64,000 nucleotides of DNA from an uncultured Roseobacter sp. (GCF_947492555.1 NZ_CANLNE010000001.1:1-64000), one strand, 5' to 3'. Shown: positions 54,342 through 62,703, numbered from the stretch's first letter. The notes: generated from the letters alone by a model not told the origin. Numbers and translations are program-made.

Positions 54342-55520
54342 TCAGGAGGTGCCGAATTTCAGCAGCTTGATGGCGGCATAGTCGCTGACATCACCGCCCA
54401 CGCGCTTGGTCGCATAGAAAAGGACATGCGGCTTGGCGCTGAACGGGTCGCGCAGGACGCGCAGATCGGGGCGTTCAGCGATGGTGTAGCCGTTTGCAAA
54501 GTCGCCAAAGGCAATCGCATTGGCGTCCGTCGCCGCATCAGGCATGTCCTCGGCAATCAGCACCGGATAACCCATCAGGCGGGCAGGTTCTGCCGTTGCC
54601 AGACCATCCGACCACAGGAAGCGGCCGTCATTGTCCTTGAGCTTGCGCACCAGACCCGCTGTCTTGGAGTTCATCACGAAGGTTGCATTGGCGCGGTATT
54701 CCGCCCCCAGCGCATAGACCAGGTCGATGATCGCATCCGCATTCACGTCGCCATTCTGACCTGTTGGAACATAACCAAGGTTGCCCCAGGTCCAGACGTC
54801 GTTGTCGACGGAGGCGTGGCTCAGAAAGCCCATGGGCTTATCGGTACCGTCACCGTTAACGAAGGCTGCGGCTTCGGCCCGCGCGAATTTGTCCGCGATG
54901 CGGCTTGCCAACCATGTCTCGATGTCGAACGCGCTGTCATCCAGCAGACGCTGGGATGCTTTCGGCAGTGCGCTCAGCTCATGCAGCGGAATGGTGATGC
55001 GGTCGAGCTGCGGGGTGTCCGTTTCCGTTGTGGAACCGGCCTCTGTCGCCCAACCCGCGCCTACATCGGTGTGATCGACGAGAACGTCATAGGACGTCGC
55101 CTCGACATTCACCACGGCGGCAATGGAGCGGATGGACGCGGTTGCGTTCAGAACCGACTTCACGGTATCCGACGTCTGCGGATCAACGAGGTAGCCGCCG
55201 TCCGAGTTCACCGCTGTGGACAGCGACTTCACGTCCATCTCAAGGCCACGCAGGCCGTCATCATCGCCGGAACGCAGATATGCATTAAAGGCCTTCTGAT
55301 GGGGTGCGCCAGCATCGACAGCGCCTGCAAGAGGGCTGCGTTGGGGAGTGTGTGTCTTTCGGTCCAGCATGGTCAGTCGCTCTTCTGTTTGTTGAAGTTT
55401 TGATTCAATGTCGGTTTGGAAGCTTTTGAAATCAGTGACAAAGCCGGTCACGGCCTGCCTGACATCCTCAGCGGGGGACAAACCTTCCCCACCCGCCGCC
55501 TTCGGTGCGGTCTTGCTCAT
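54342..55520 (-). CDS. GTA major capsid protein, HK97 fold (GTA g5)
   Basis: The protein starts at MSKTAPKAAGGE (AGAGGA upstream) and has 392 residues. The first 100 residues are a helical, charged scaffold-like delta domain (FVTDFKSFQTDIESKLQQTEE) that the prohead protease removes. From LSTAVNSDGGYLVDPQ on, the HK97 coat fold is visible, ending in ERPDLRVLRDPFSAKPHVLF. The protein forms the particle shell that packages random chromosomal DNA. Confidence 0.96.
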   Translation of the reverse strand: MSKTAPKAAGGEGLSPAEDVRQAVTGFVTDFKSFQTDIESKLQQTEERLTMLDRKTHTPQRSPLAGAVDAGAPHQKAFNAYLRSGDDDGLRGLEMDVKSLSTAVNSDGGYLVDPQTSDTVKSVLNATASIRSIAAVVNVEATSYDVLVDHTDVGAGWATEAGSTTETDTPQLDRITIPLHELSALPKASQRLLDDSAFDIETWLASRIADKFARAEAAAFVNGDGTDKPMGFLSHASVDNDVWTWGNLGYVPTGQNGDVNADAIIDLVYALGAEYRANATFVMNSKTAGLVRKLKDNDGRFLWSDGLATAEPARLMGYPVLIAEDMPDAATDANAIAFGDFANGYTIAERPDLRVLRDPFSAKPHVLFYATKRVGGDVSDYAAIKLLKFGTS

Positions 55521-55590
55521 GGGCAAATCCTCTATGGTGTTGTGTGAGAGCCGCACGAACCCCTCGTGCGACCCGGACGACAGGTGCGCG

Positions 55591-56148
55591 TTAGCGGCGC
55601 GCCAGATCAGCGCGCGCGCCCGCAAAGACGGCGGCCATATCACGCAGGGAACGGTCAAGGTCGGTCTCCTCCGACTTGCCCGCAACCCGCGCACTGGGCA
55701 GCATCGGGAAGGTCACCAGTGACACCTCCCAAAGCTCCAGTTCGGTCAAGAGCCGTTGGCCCTTGGAATTCTTGGTGGCCTTCCGGGTACGGTACCCGAT
55801 GGACAGCCCATCGATCGCGCCCGCGTCAATCAGCGCTGCGGCCTCGCGCCCCTTGGCGACACTGTCGAGCAGACGCCCCTTGACCCAGAGACCCTTGCCA
55901 TCTTCGCGCACCTCATCCCAGATCCCGATGGGCTGGGTCGGATCGTGCTGCCACAGCATCTTCACCTTGGTGCCCTTGGCTGTCAGCGTCGACAGCGAGG
56001 CAGCATAAGCCCCCGCCGCAACCACGTCATTGCCCTGATCCACCGCACCAAAAAGGCTGGCGTATCCGCTGATCACGCAACCGTCCTCGACGGCCAGCGC
56101 ATCGCCAAATCGGGCGAACTTGCGCTCCAGCCCTGTCTCAATATCCAT
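55591..56148 (-). CDS. GTA prohead protease (GTA g4)
   Basis: Starting at MDIETGLERKFARF (AGGAG 7 nt upstream) gives 185 residues; ATG codons at 56166/56163 are alternative starts. GYASLFGAVDQGNDVVAAGA, MLWQHDPTQPIGIWDEV and GLSIGYRTRKA are the HK97-type prohead protease signatures, including the catalytic His in WQHD and Ser in GLSIGY. It trims the N-terminal part of the capsid protein during head assembly. Confidence 0.94.
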   Translation of the reverse strand: MDIETGLERKFARFGDALAVEDGCVISGYASLFGAVDQGNDVVAAGAYAASLSTLTAKGTKVKMLWQHDPTQPIGIWDEVREDGKGLWVKGRLLDSVAKGREAAALIDAGAIDGLSIGYRTRKATKNSKGQRLLTELELWEVSLVTFPMLPSARVAGKSEETDLDRSLRDMAAVFAGARADLARR

Positions 56149-56183
56149 GGGTCCACTCCTCATCATTGTCTCTCTTCCCCCGC

Positions 56184-56405
56184 TCATGGCACCGCCACCA
56201 GCACCGACTGCAGCGCTTGCCCCAGGATCATCGCAACGATCCCGTAAACGGTCAGCCACAGCCTTTTCTCCAACCGCTCCATCATCTCTTCGACCCGGTC
56301 GAGCCGGCGGATGAGGTTGTCATGCTGGATTTGGGCGACCCGCTCGTGGGCCTGCAACCGCAGCCCCGGCGCACATTCGAACCGCTCAAAACCAGGATCA
56401 CTCAT
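56184..56405 (-). CDS. GTA small membrane-spanning protein (GTA g3.5)
   Basis: The 73-residue protein has an amphipathic N-terminal helix (DNLIRRLDRVEEMMERLEKR) followed by one hydrophobic segment (YGIVAMILGQALQSVLVAV). It lies between portal and protease genes, the place of ORF g3.5 in the R. capsulatus cluster. It overlaps the end of the portal gene by eight bases. Its role in particle production is not clear from sequence. Confidence 0.82.
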   Translation of the reverse strand: MSDPGFERFECAPGLRLQAHERVAQIQHDNLIRRLDRVEEMMERLEKRLWLTVYGIVAMILGQALQSVLVAVP

Positions 56406-57576
56406 CGGCGCTCACCGCTGGCAGCCCCAGAAGCGCGCGCTTTTCGGCCTGGCTCAGAAAATCCGCCTCGGCCACGCGGCTCCATTGCGCGTCCCGTTCC
56501 GCCGCCAGTGCAGGCACCTGATCCAGATCCGGTTTCAACGTCAGCTGCGCGCCCGTATACCCCGCCAGCCACTGCGCCAGCGCCGCGGTCACACGGGTCG
56601 CAAGGGGCAATACCGTCAGGCGATAAAAAGCACGGTGTGCTTCCTGATAGTTGGCGTATGTCGCGTCGCCCTGAATGCCCAGCAGCATGGGCGGCACCCC
56701 AAAGGCCAGTGCGATCTCCCGTGCGGCGGCTTCCTTGGTCTTCTGGAATTCCATGTCCGACGGCGAAAAGCCCATCGGCTTCCAGTCAAGCCCCCCTTCG
56801 AGCAGCATCGGACGGCCCGCATTGCGTGCCCCCTGATGATGGCTCTCCATCTCGTTCACAAGGCGCTCGTACTGGTCGTGCGCCATGGTGCCCTGCCCCT
56901 CGGCACCCCGGTAGACAATCGCCCCCGACGGACGCGCCGCATTGTCCAGCAGCGCCTTGGACCAGCGGCTGGCAGAATTGTGCACATCCAGCGCCATGGC
57001 CGCCGCCTGCATCGGGCTGAACCCATAATGGTCATCCTGCGGGTGAAAACTCTTGATATGGCAGACAGGCACCTGCGCGCCGCTGGCATCAAAACGATGT
57101 TTGCGCCCGCCCACGGCATATTCATAGGCAATCGGCCAGCCATCGGCGCCCGGCACCACGCTCATGCGGTCCGACCGCAGAACATGCAGCTCCACCGGGG
57201 CTGCTTCCTCATTTACCACCGCTTCGACATAGCCATTCCCGGTCAGCAGCAACTGGGCATAGAGTGCCTCCAGCAATTCCGCCCGGCCCTGCATCGGGTT
57301 GGGCCGCGCCACCAGATCAATCAGCGGATGCACATCATAGCGCTGCTCGCTGTCCTGCAGCACCAGCGGCAGCGCCGCCGCCGCCTCGGCAATCAGCTTG
57401 ACCGACCGAAACCCCACCGGGTTGCCGGAAAACCCCGTCCGGGTCAGCGACACGGCATCGCGCGGGCTCCAGGCCACGCGGCCCGAGGTCTGGTAGGCCA
57501 CGACAGGCCCGGTGGCGCTCGCTTTCTGCTCGGGAGCGTCCAGCGGTGCACCGCGCTTTAGAAAGTCAAAAACCAT
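56398..57576 (-). CDS. GTA portal protein (GTA g3)
   Basis: The protein has 392 residues of the HK97-type phage portal family. It contains SPRDAVSLTRTGFSGNPVGFR, NPMQGRAELLEALYAQLLLTGNGY, DHYGFSPMQAAAMALDVHN and GVPPMLLGIQGDATYANYQEA. Twelve copies form the DNA channel at one capsid vertex. A 179-bp gap without a recognisable gene separates it from the terminase. Confidence 0.95.
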   Translation of the reverse strand: MVFDFLKRGAPLDAPEQKASATGPVVAYQTSGRVAWSPRDAVSLTRTGFSGNPVGFRSVKLIAEAAAALPLVLQDSEQRYDVHPLIDLVARPNPMQGRAELLEALYAQLLLTGNGYVEAVVNEEAAPVELHVLRSDRMSVVPGADGWPIAYEYAVGGRKHRFDASGAQVPVCHIKSFHPQDDHYGFSPMQAAAMALDVHNSASRWSKALLDNAARPSGAIVYRGAEGQGTMAHDQYERLVNEMESHHQGARNAGRPMLLEGGLDWKPMGFSPSDMEFQKTKEAAAREIALAFGVPPMLLGIQGDATYANYQEAHRAFYRLTVLPLATRVTAALAQWLAGYTGAQLTLKPDLDQVPALAAERDAQWSRVAEADFLSQAEKRALLGLPAVSADE

Positions 57577-57755
57577 GTCGTTTGCTCCTCATGTGATCGC
57601 CCGCATGCCAAATGCGCCCGCGCCGATGATCTGCGTAGCGGGGCTGATCTTGCTTGCTCGATAATTGTCGAATTCAGATTTCAAAGATGCAAAGGCAGCG
57701 TGCGCTGCTATTAACCCTTGCAGACAAGGCCCAACCGCAGAGGGTGGCCAAAACG

Positions 57756-59126
57756 TTAAAGGGACCGTACGCGCGGGGCGCGCCATTTCGCGACCGGCTC
57801 GATCATCAGCTCATGCAGAGCCCAGACCAGCGCGTCGACCCGGTCGGGCGAGCCCTTGCCCTCATAGCCCTGGACCGTCATCCGGCACATCTGATCCTCA
57901 AGCCCATCGAGATCCGGCAGGTGCTTCACCCGCCCCTGTTCATAGAGCGCGGCCACCGGCTCCGCACGCGCCACCTTGCCCCGGCTTGCATGCACGCCCT
58001 TGTAGGGCACCAGCGGGTCAACCTGCCGCAAAACTTCCTGCACCATCTGACCACCTTGGTTGACCTCGGCCACCAGCCGGTCCGCGCCATAGTGTTCCAT
58101 CGCGGAAATCGCCGCCTGCGCCCAGCCTGCGGGCGTGGCCCCCGCCACCGTACAATCGGCCAGAACATAGGCCCGCCAATCCTGCGGTGGGCCGGTCATC
58201 TTCACCCCGGCCACGACGATCCCGCATTCATCCGATGCGGACCCACCCGTTGTTGCCGGGTCCAGCGCCACAACAATCCGGTCCAGTTCCGGCAGTTTGC
58301 GCACCCGGCAAGTTTCGATCCCCGCGGAAGTCCAAAGTGCGCCTTCCGCGTCTTCCAGCAAAACACCATCCAACTCCTGCCGGCCAAGCCGCGTGCCCTT
58401 GTAGCGCGCCCGTACCTCTTCCAGAAAGGAAGCAGCCAGATTGGCGGCATTGGCTTCCGTCGGCGCTTGCGTCAGCACCGTCGAGGGCGATTTCAGCAAA
58501 GTCTTCAAAACCCCCACATTCCGCGGCGTGGTCGTGACGCAAACCTGCGGTTTCTCGCCAAGCCGCAGCGCGAACTGCAACATGTCCCACGTCGCCTCGG
58601 CCTTCTTCCACTTGGCCAATTCATCCACCCAGGCCGCATCAAACTGCGGCCCGCGTAACCCCTCAGGGTCAAAGGCCGAATGCACGGTCGCAACCGCGCC
58701 ATTGGGCCAGACCAGCCTCTTCCGTCCGGCTTCCCACGTCGGGCGCCGGTCGGGCGGCGAACAGGCGAGAATCCCGCTGTCGCCAAAAATCATCACTTCG
58801 CGGACCTGGTCAAAGGTCTCGCCGACAAGGGCCACGCGTCGCGCCCGCCCCTCATCCATCGGCCGCGCGCCCTCTACCTGCGCGCGCACCCATTCGGCGC
58901 CTGCGCGGGTCTTCCCCGCCCCGCGTCCGCCCATGATCACCCAGGACCGCCAGTCTCCCTCCGGCGGCAACTGATGCTCCATTGCCCAGAACTCGAACAA
59001 ATAAGGGAGAGCCAGAAGCTCTCCCTCAGATAGGTCATTCAGAAATTGGTCCTGTAGGTCGCGGGCAGCGGAGCCGAGCCAGCTTGCACCCAATCGAAGC
59101 CCGTGCTCTTTCGAGATCGAGGGCAT
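57756..59126 (-). CDS. GTA large terminase (GTA g2)
   Basis: The protein has about 456 residues. The ATPase part has Walker A VIMGGRGAGKTRAGAEWV and a Walker B-like FDAAWVDELAKWKKA, with YLFEFWAMEHQLPPEGDWR before them. The nuclease part has the acidic residues in ALDPATTGGSASDECGIVVAG and MVAEVNQGG-type text (LVAEVNQGGQMV). It cuts and pumps DNA into the procapsid. The start is uncertain: ATG at 59126 is used here, TTG at 59171 has a better upstream GGAG, and TTG at 59093 would suit homologues. All lie inside g1, so the genes overlap. Confidence 0.93.
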   Translation of the reverse strand: MPSISKEHGLRLGASWLGSAARDLQDQFLNDLSEGELLALPYLFEFWAMEHQLPPEGDWRSWVIMGGRGAGKTRAGAEWVRAQVEGARPMDEGRARRVALVGETFDQVREVMIFGDSGILACSPPDRRPTWEAGRKRLVWPNGAVATVHSAFDPEGLRGPQFDAAWVDELAKWKKAEATWDMLQFALRLGEKPQVCVTTTPRNVGVLKTLLKSPSTVLTQAPTEANAANLAASFLEEVRARYKGTRLGRQELDGVLLEDAEGALWTSAGIETCRVRKLPELDRIVVALDPATTGGSASDECGIVVAGVKMTGPPQDWRAYVLADCTVAGATPAGWAQAAISAMEHYGADRLVAEVNQGGQMVQEVLRQVDPLVPYKGVHASRGKVARAEPVAALYEQGRVKHLPDLDGLEDQMCRMTVQGYEGKGSPDRVDALVWALHELMIEPVAKWRAPRVRSL

Positions 59127-59379
59127 AGCCCCCGTGGGCGATACCTGCGTGTTTTGTGCGGCATTCGACAAGGCGGTTCTCCACTTTCTGGCATGTCTCC
59201 AGGAGCGACACCGTTTGCGTCACTGCCCTGGAGTCCTGCGCTGTCACTGCACCATCCGTTTCGCGGACCCGTTCTTTGAGGTCTTCGAGTTCTTTACGCA
59301 AATCTCTGATGGTTCCGATGACCGAATTCAAAAGGTCTTCGGTTTGCGACTCTACGTGCTCTGGGGTGATTAAAGTCAT
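59035..59379 (-). CDS. GTA small terminase-like protein (GTA g1)
   Basis: The protein has 114 residues. A coiled-coil N-terminal half (NSVIGTIRDLRKELEDLKE) is followed by the characteristic RTKHAGIAHGGYALDLERAR and IGCKLARLR. The latter pair is the recognisable core of GTA gp1, which acts as a small terminase lacking specific pac recognition, in keeping with random DNA packaging. GAGAGG lies before the ATG. Its 3' third overlaps the large terminase start in another frame. It is the first gene of the cluster. Confidence 0.85.
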   Translation of the reverse strand: MTLITPEHVESQTEDLLNSVIGTIRDLRKELEDLKERVRETDGAVTAQDSRAVTQTVSLLETCQKVENRLVECRTKHAGIAHGGYALDLERARASIGCKLARLRCPRPTGPISE

Positions 59380-59425
59380 TCAGGTTTATACCTCTCATGC
59401 GCGTAGTCTCCGCACGAGAGAAACG

Positions 59426-59462
59426 AAAAAACGACCCGTCGGGATCACTCCCGGGGTCGTTT
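59426..59462 (-). terminator. Intrinsic terminator/attenuator directly upstream of the GTA cluster
   Basis: On the minus strand AACGACCC pairs with GGGTCGTT, with an inner CGGG/CCCG-type extension, and is followed by TTTTTT. It lies about 50 bp upstream of g1 and only about 20-55 bp downstream of a strong sigma-70-like promoter. It may end the mltG transcript, form an attenuator for the GTA operon, or end a short RNA. Confidence 0.8.
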
Positions 59463-59480
59463 GCCCACTTCTTCTAGCAT
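59445..59480 (-). CDS. Possible 11-residue leaderless leader peptide before the GTA cluster
   Basis: ATG at 59480 opens MLEEVGKRPRE and stops at 59445, inside the terminator stem. The ATG lies 7 nt downstream of the -10 box, about where transcription should begin, so translation would be leaderless. A ribosome on this ORF would cover the left side of the terminator stem, which is the layout of an attenuator. It may also be chance, and the transcript may be a small RNA. Confidence 0.3.
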   Translation of the reverse strand: MLEEVGKRPRE

Positions 59481-59487
59481 GTCACAA

Positions 59488-59516
59488 GTTATACGTGTGA
59501 CCGTGCGCAAAGTCAA
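59488..59516 (-). promoter_or_regulatory. Sigma-70-like promoter upstream of the GTA cluster
   Basis: On the minus strand TTGACT (59516-59511) and TATAAC (59493-59488) are separated by exactly 17 bp. Each hexamer is one base from consensus, making this the best housekeeping-type promoter I noticed in the window. It points toward the GTA genes and the terminator at 59426-59462. Confidence 0.75.
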
Positions 59517-59622
59517 GGAAAATCGTTTTCTTATCAAATGACTACCGTACGGTGCCGTTAACGATTTTCGCGCGCCACCGGCTCGGATCATCCCGTGACT
59601 GTCCGGCAAACCGCCCGAAACC

Positions 59623-59652
59623 AGCAGGTAAGGTGGGGCTTGCGCCACCTTA
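59623..59652. repeat. Palindromic intergenic element, copy 2 (after mltG)
   Basis: AGCAGGTAAGGTGGG is the counterpart of 7294-7308. A perfect 8-bp stem forms between TAAGGTGG (59629-59636) and CCACCTTA (59645-59652). It lies 11 bp after the mltG stop on the minus strand. Confidence 0.5.
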
Positions 59653-59662
59653 GGCGCAGGCC

Positions 59663-60829
59663 TCAATTCCCGGAAGGCTGGTTGGCGCGTTCCGCCTCGA
59701 TCTCACGCCATTTGGCCACGTTCCGGTTATGCTCATCCAGCGTCTCGGCAAACGCATGCCCGCCTGTGCCATCCGCCACGAAAAACACATAATCCGTCTC
59801 CAGCGGACGCGCCGCCGCTTCAAGGCTCGCGGTGCCCGGATTGGCAATCGGCGTGGGCGGCAGACCTTCGTTCACATAGGTGTTCCACGGCGTCGCCCTG
59901 CGCAGCTCGCTCTGCCGCAGCCCACGCCCCAGCACCCCTTTACCTTCGGTCACCCCATAGATCACCGTCGGGTCCGTCTGCAGTCGCATGCCCCGATTCA
60001 ACCGGTTCACAAAAACGCTGGCCACCTGCCCGCGCTCATCCGCAACCCCGGTCTCTTTCTCGATGATCGAGGCCAGCACCAGCAACTCCTCAGGCGTCTC
60101 AACCGGCAGGTTGTCATCCCGGTTCAGCCAGGCCTGCGCCACCCGCAATTCCTGCGCGCTTTGCATCCGTGCAATGATCTCTGCCCGATCATCCCCGGGG
60201 CGTACTTCATAGCTGTCCGGTGCCAAGGATCCTTCCGGCGGCAGCTCCTCCACCGACCCTTCAAGCACATCCATCGCCTTGAGGCTTTCCACCACCTGCC
60301 AGCTGGTCACACCCTCGGCCAGCGCCACGCGGAACCGCGTATCGCGCTCCGCTTTCTTCTCCGTATAGATCTCCGGCGTCTCTTCGTCGGCGGGCGTAAA
60401 GCTCGCCCGTTCCTCAAACCGGTTGCTCTGCGGGTCCAACTCGCGCACCTGCACGCCCAGACGGTTCACCCCGATGCGGTACACCACTTCCGTGCCACAG
60501 GTGCTTGCCCCGCCGCGCGTCACGATGTCCACGATCTCTTCCATCGAGGCCCCGGGGTCGACCAGAAAGCTCCCGGCTTTCAACTGGCTGGTCTTTTCCG
60601 CGTAATCCGCGCCCATGCGAAAGATCGCGGCAGAACTCACCGCCCCCTGATCCTCCAGCGACTGGCTCACCCGCCGCATGTTGCTGCCCCGCTCGACCTG
60701 TAGACAGATCGCCTGATCCAGCGGACCCGCAGCCTCGTACTGGCCCTTGCCCCACAGGATCACACCACCGCCCAGAAACAGCAGCACAATCAGCATCGTG
60801 ACCGCGTTAGAGGCGATGTGCCGCCACAT
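59663..60829 (-). CDS. mltG: Endolytic transglycosylase MltG
   Basis: The protein has 388 residues with one N-terminal membrane helix (residues 8-27, NAVTMLIVLLFLGGGVILWG) and a YceG periplasmic domain. The catalytic Glu is in LLVLASIIEKETGVADERGQ, followed by MRLQTDPTVIYGVTEGKG and YVNEGLPPTPIANPG. MltG cuts nascent glycan strands and limits their length. It begins at the last base of the fabF stop, so both are co-transcribed. Confidence 0.96.
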   Translation of the reverse strand: MWRHIASNAVTMLIVLLFLGGGVILWGKGQYEAAGPLDQAICLQVERGSNMRRVSQSLEDQGAVSSAAIFRMGADYAEKTSQLKAGSFLVDPGASMEEIVDIVTRGGASTCGTEVVYRIGVNRLGVQVRELDPQSNRFEERASFTPADEETPEIYTEKKAERDTRFRVALAEGVTSWQVVESLKAMDVLEGSVEELPPEGSLAPDSYEVRPGDDRAEIIARMQSAQELRVAQAWLNRDDNLPVETPEELLVLASIIEKETGVADERGQVASVFVNRLNRGMRLQTDPTVIYGVTEGKGVLGRGLRQSELRRATPWNTYVNEGLPPTPIANPGTASLEAAARPLETDYVFFVADGTGGHAFAETLDEHNRNVAKWREIEAERANQPSGN

Positions 60830-62088
60830 CAGCGCGCCTTCCCAAAGATGACACTGGCGTTGGTGCCGCCAAAACCAAAGGAATTGGACAGGGCCACATC
60901 CACCTTTCGATCCCGCTTGGCATTGGGCGCCAGATCAATCGGCGTTTCCACCGCAGGGTTGTCGAGGTTGATGGTGGGCGGCGCGACCTGATCGCGGATC
61001 GCCAGGATCGAGAAGATGGCCTCGATCGCGCCCGCCGCGCCCAGCAGGTGCCCGGTCGCTGATTTGGTCGAGGACATCGTCACATTCCCCGCGTGATCGC
61101 CCAGCAGGCGTTCCACCGCGCCCAACTCAATGGTATCCGCCATGGTCGAGGTACCATGCGCGTTGATGTAGTCGATATCCTTCGGCTCCAACCCGGCGTT
61201 CTTCAGCGCCGCACGCATCGACCGCTCACCGCCTTCGCCATCCTCGGAAGGTGCCGTGATGTGATAGGCGTCACCCGACAACCCATACCCCAGCACTTCC
61301 GCATAGATTTTCGCCCCACGCGCGCGCGCGTGCTCGTACTCTTCCAGCACGACGATGCCCGCGCCCTCACCCATCACGAAACCATCGCGGTCCTCGTCAT
61401 AGGGGCGGCTGGCCTTTTGCGGGTCACCCCCGCGTTTGGTGCTGAGCGCCTTGCACGCGTTGAAACCTGCTATCCCGATCTCGCAGATCGCGGCCTCGGC
61501 GCCGCCAGCGATCATCACATCCGCATCGCCATGCTGAATGAGACGGCTCGCATCGCCAATCGCATGCGCGCCCGTGGAACAAGCCGTCACCACCGAATGG
61601 TTCGGCCCTTTGAAGCCATATTTGATCGACACCTGACCTGAGATCAGGTTGATCAACGCGCCGGGCACAAAGAAGGGCGAGACGCGGCGCGGGCCTTTCT
61701 CGTTCATCATGATCGCCGTATTGGCGATGGAATTCAGCCCGCCGATGCCCGACCCGATGAGGACGCCAGTGCGCTCCAGGCTCTCCCGGTCTTCCGGCTG
61801 CCAGCCGGAATCCTCGACCGCCTGCTGCGCCGCGGCCAGACCAAACAGGATGAAGGTATCCACCTTGCGCTGATCCTTTGGCGCCATGTAGGCATCCGCG
61901 TTGAACGTGCCATCAGACCCATCGCCCAGGGGCACTTCGCAGGCGTATTGTGTCACCAGCTTGCTCGGATCGAACCCGGTGATCGGCCCGGCACCGGACT
62001 GCCCGTCCAGAATCCGCGACCAGCTCGCCTCGACCCCATCTGCCAGCGGTGTAACCAGGCCCAGACCTGTGACAACTACTCTGCGCAT
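60829..62088 (-). CDS. fabF: 3-oxoacyl-[acyl-carrier-protein] synthase II
   Basis: The start is placed at MRRVVVTGLGLVTPLADGVE (GGAAGG upstream), giving 419 residues. The catalytic triad is visible: Cys in VVTACSTGAHAI, His in INAHGTSTMADT and His in KSATGHLLGAAG. It elongates fatty acids by condensing malonyl-ACP with acyl-ACP. The order acpP, fabF, mltG on the minus strand is a conserved fatty acid group, interrupted here by a GNAT gene. Eleven extra upstream codons in the open frame are not used. Confidence 0.97.
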   Translation of the reverse strand: MRRVVVTGLGLVTPLADGVEASWSRILDGQSGAGPITGFDPSKLVTQYACEVPLGDGSDGTFNADAYMAPKDQRKVDTFILFGLAAAQQAVEDSGWQPEDRESLERTGVLIGSGIGGLNSIANTAIMMNEKGPRRVSPFFVPGALINLISGQVSIKYGFKGPNHSVVTACSTGAHAIGDASRLIQHGDADVMIAGGAEAAICEIGIAGFNACKALSTKRGGDPQKASRPYDEDRDGFVMGEGAGIVVLEEYEHARARGAKIYAEVLGYGLSGDAYHITAPSEDGEGGERSMRAALKNAGLEPKDIDYINAHGTSTMADTIELGAVERLLGDHAGNVTMSSTKSATGHLLGAAGAIEAIFSILAIRDQVAPPTINLDNPAVETPIDLAPNAKRDRKVDVALSNSFGFGGTNASVIFGKAR

Positions 62089-62127
62089 CGCAATGCCCCT
62101 TCCAATTTGGTGCCCCCCCATACAGTG

Positions 62128-62161
62128 CTGCGCGGTTTTGATGCAAGAGCACTCCGCGCAG
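62128..62161 (-). other. Hairpin between the GNAT gene and fabF
   Basis: CTGCGCGG (62128-62135) pairs perfectly with CCGCGCAG (62154-62161), and AGTGCT (62124-62129) can instead pair with AGCACT (62148-62153). The two pairings share bases at 62128-62129. No T-run follows, so it may tune rather than terminate expression of fabF. Confidence 0.4.
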
Positions 62162-62169
62162 AGCCCACG

Positions 62170-62703
62170 TTACTGCGGGGGACCTTTCCGCGCCATGAGC
62201 CGTGCGGGCGATCCGGCAAACTCCGCATCGCGCATCACCTCATATCCCATCGCCTCGGCAATCCTGAGCGAGGCTTTATGCTCCGGCGCGATCATGCAGA
62301 CCAGCCGGCCCGTCACCACCCTGTCGAACCAGTCATGCGCCGCGCGGGCGGCTTCCAGCCCAAGCGCCTGCCCATGCGCATCCGGCGCCAGCACCCAACC
62401 GGCCTCCGGGAAGCTATCGAAATCTTCACCCAGGTCACGCTTAGCGTAGAAAAAACCGACCTGTCCGGACATCTCGGGCGCCCGATGGCGATGGATCGCC
62501 CATTGACCGAAGCCCGTAATCTGCCAGTGGCCTGCATTGCGCAGAAACGCATCCCAGGCCTTGCTGCGCGGCCAGGGCTCGCCGTTGATGTGCTCCACCA
62601 CCTCCGGCATCGACCATATCTCGGCAAAGCGGCTGAAATCCTCGGGCCGCATACCGCGCAGGGTCAAACGCGAGGTGTTGATCGTGGGTATCGTGCGCGA
62701 CAT
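62170..62703 (-). CDS. GNAT family acetyltransferase (RimJ/RimL-like)
   Basis: The protein has 177 residues. INTSRLTLRGMRPEDFSRFA at the N-terminus and the acetyl-CoA-binding region around GQALGLEAARAAHDWFDRV mark a RimJ/RimL-type N-acetyltransferase. ASLRIAEAMGYEVMRDAEF is the usual later helix. The substrate may be a protein N-terminus or a small amine and cannot be told. GAGG lies 8 nt before the ATG. It is inserted between acpP and fabF. Confidence 0.88.
   Translation of the reverse strand: MSRTIPTINTSRLTLRGMRPEDFSRFAEIWSMPEVVEHINGEPWPRSKAWDAFLRNAGHWQITGFGQWAIHRHRAPEMSGQVGFFYAKRDLGEDFDSFPEAGWVLAPDAHGQALGLEAARAAHDWFDRVVTGRLVCMIAPEHKASLRIAEAMGYEVMRDAEFAGSPARLMARKGPPQ

Noticed and set aside
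57577-57786. Small open frame in the gap between terminase and portal genes
   Set aside because: The 65-codon frame overlaps the terminase end, has no good start site and no phage-like sequence. No gene is known at this place in GTA clusters.
45302-59379. Prophage interpretation of the phage-like cluster
   Set aside because: There is no integrase, repressor, replication or lysis gene and no attachment repeats. Gene order and sizes match the R. capsulatus GTA exactly.
59380-59662. CtrA-type binding site (TTAA-N7-TTAA) before the GTA cluster
   Set aside because: Only single TTAA words occur here; no pair with 7-bp spacing was found.
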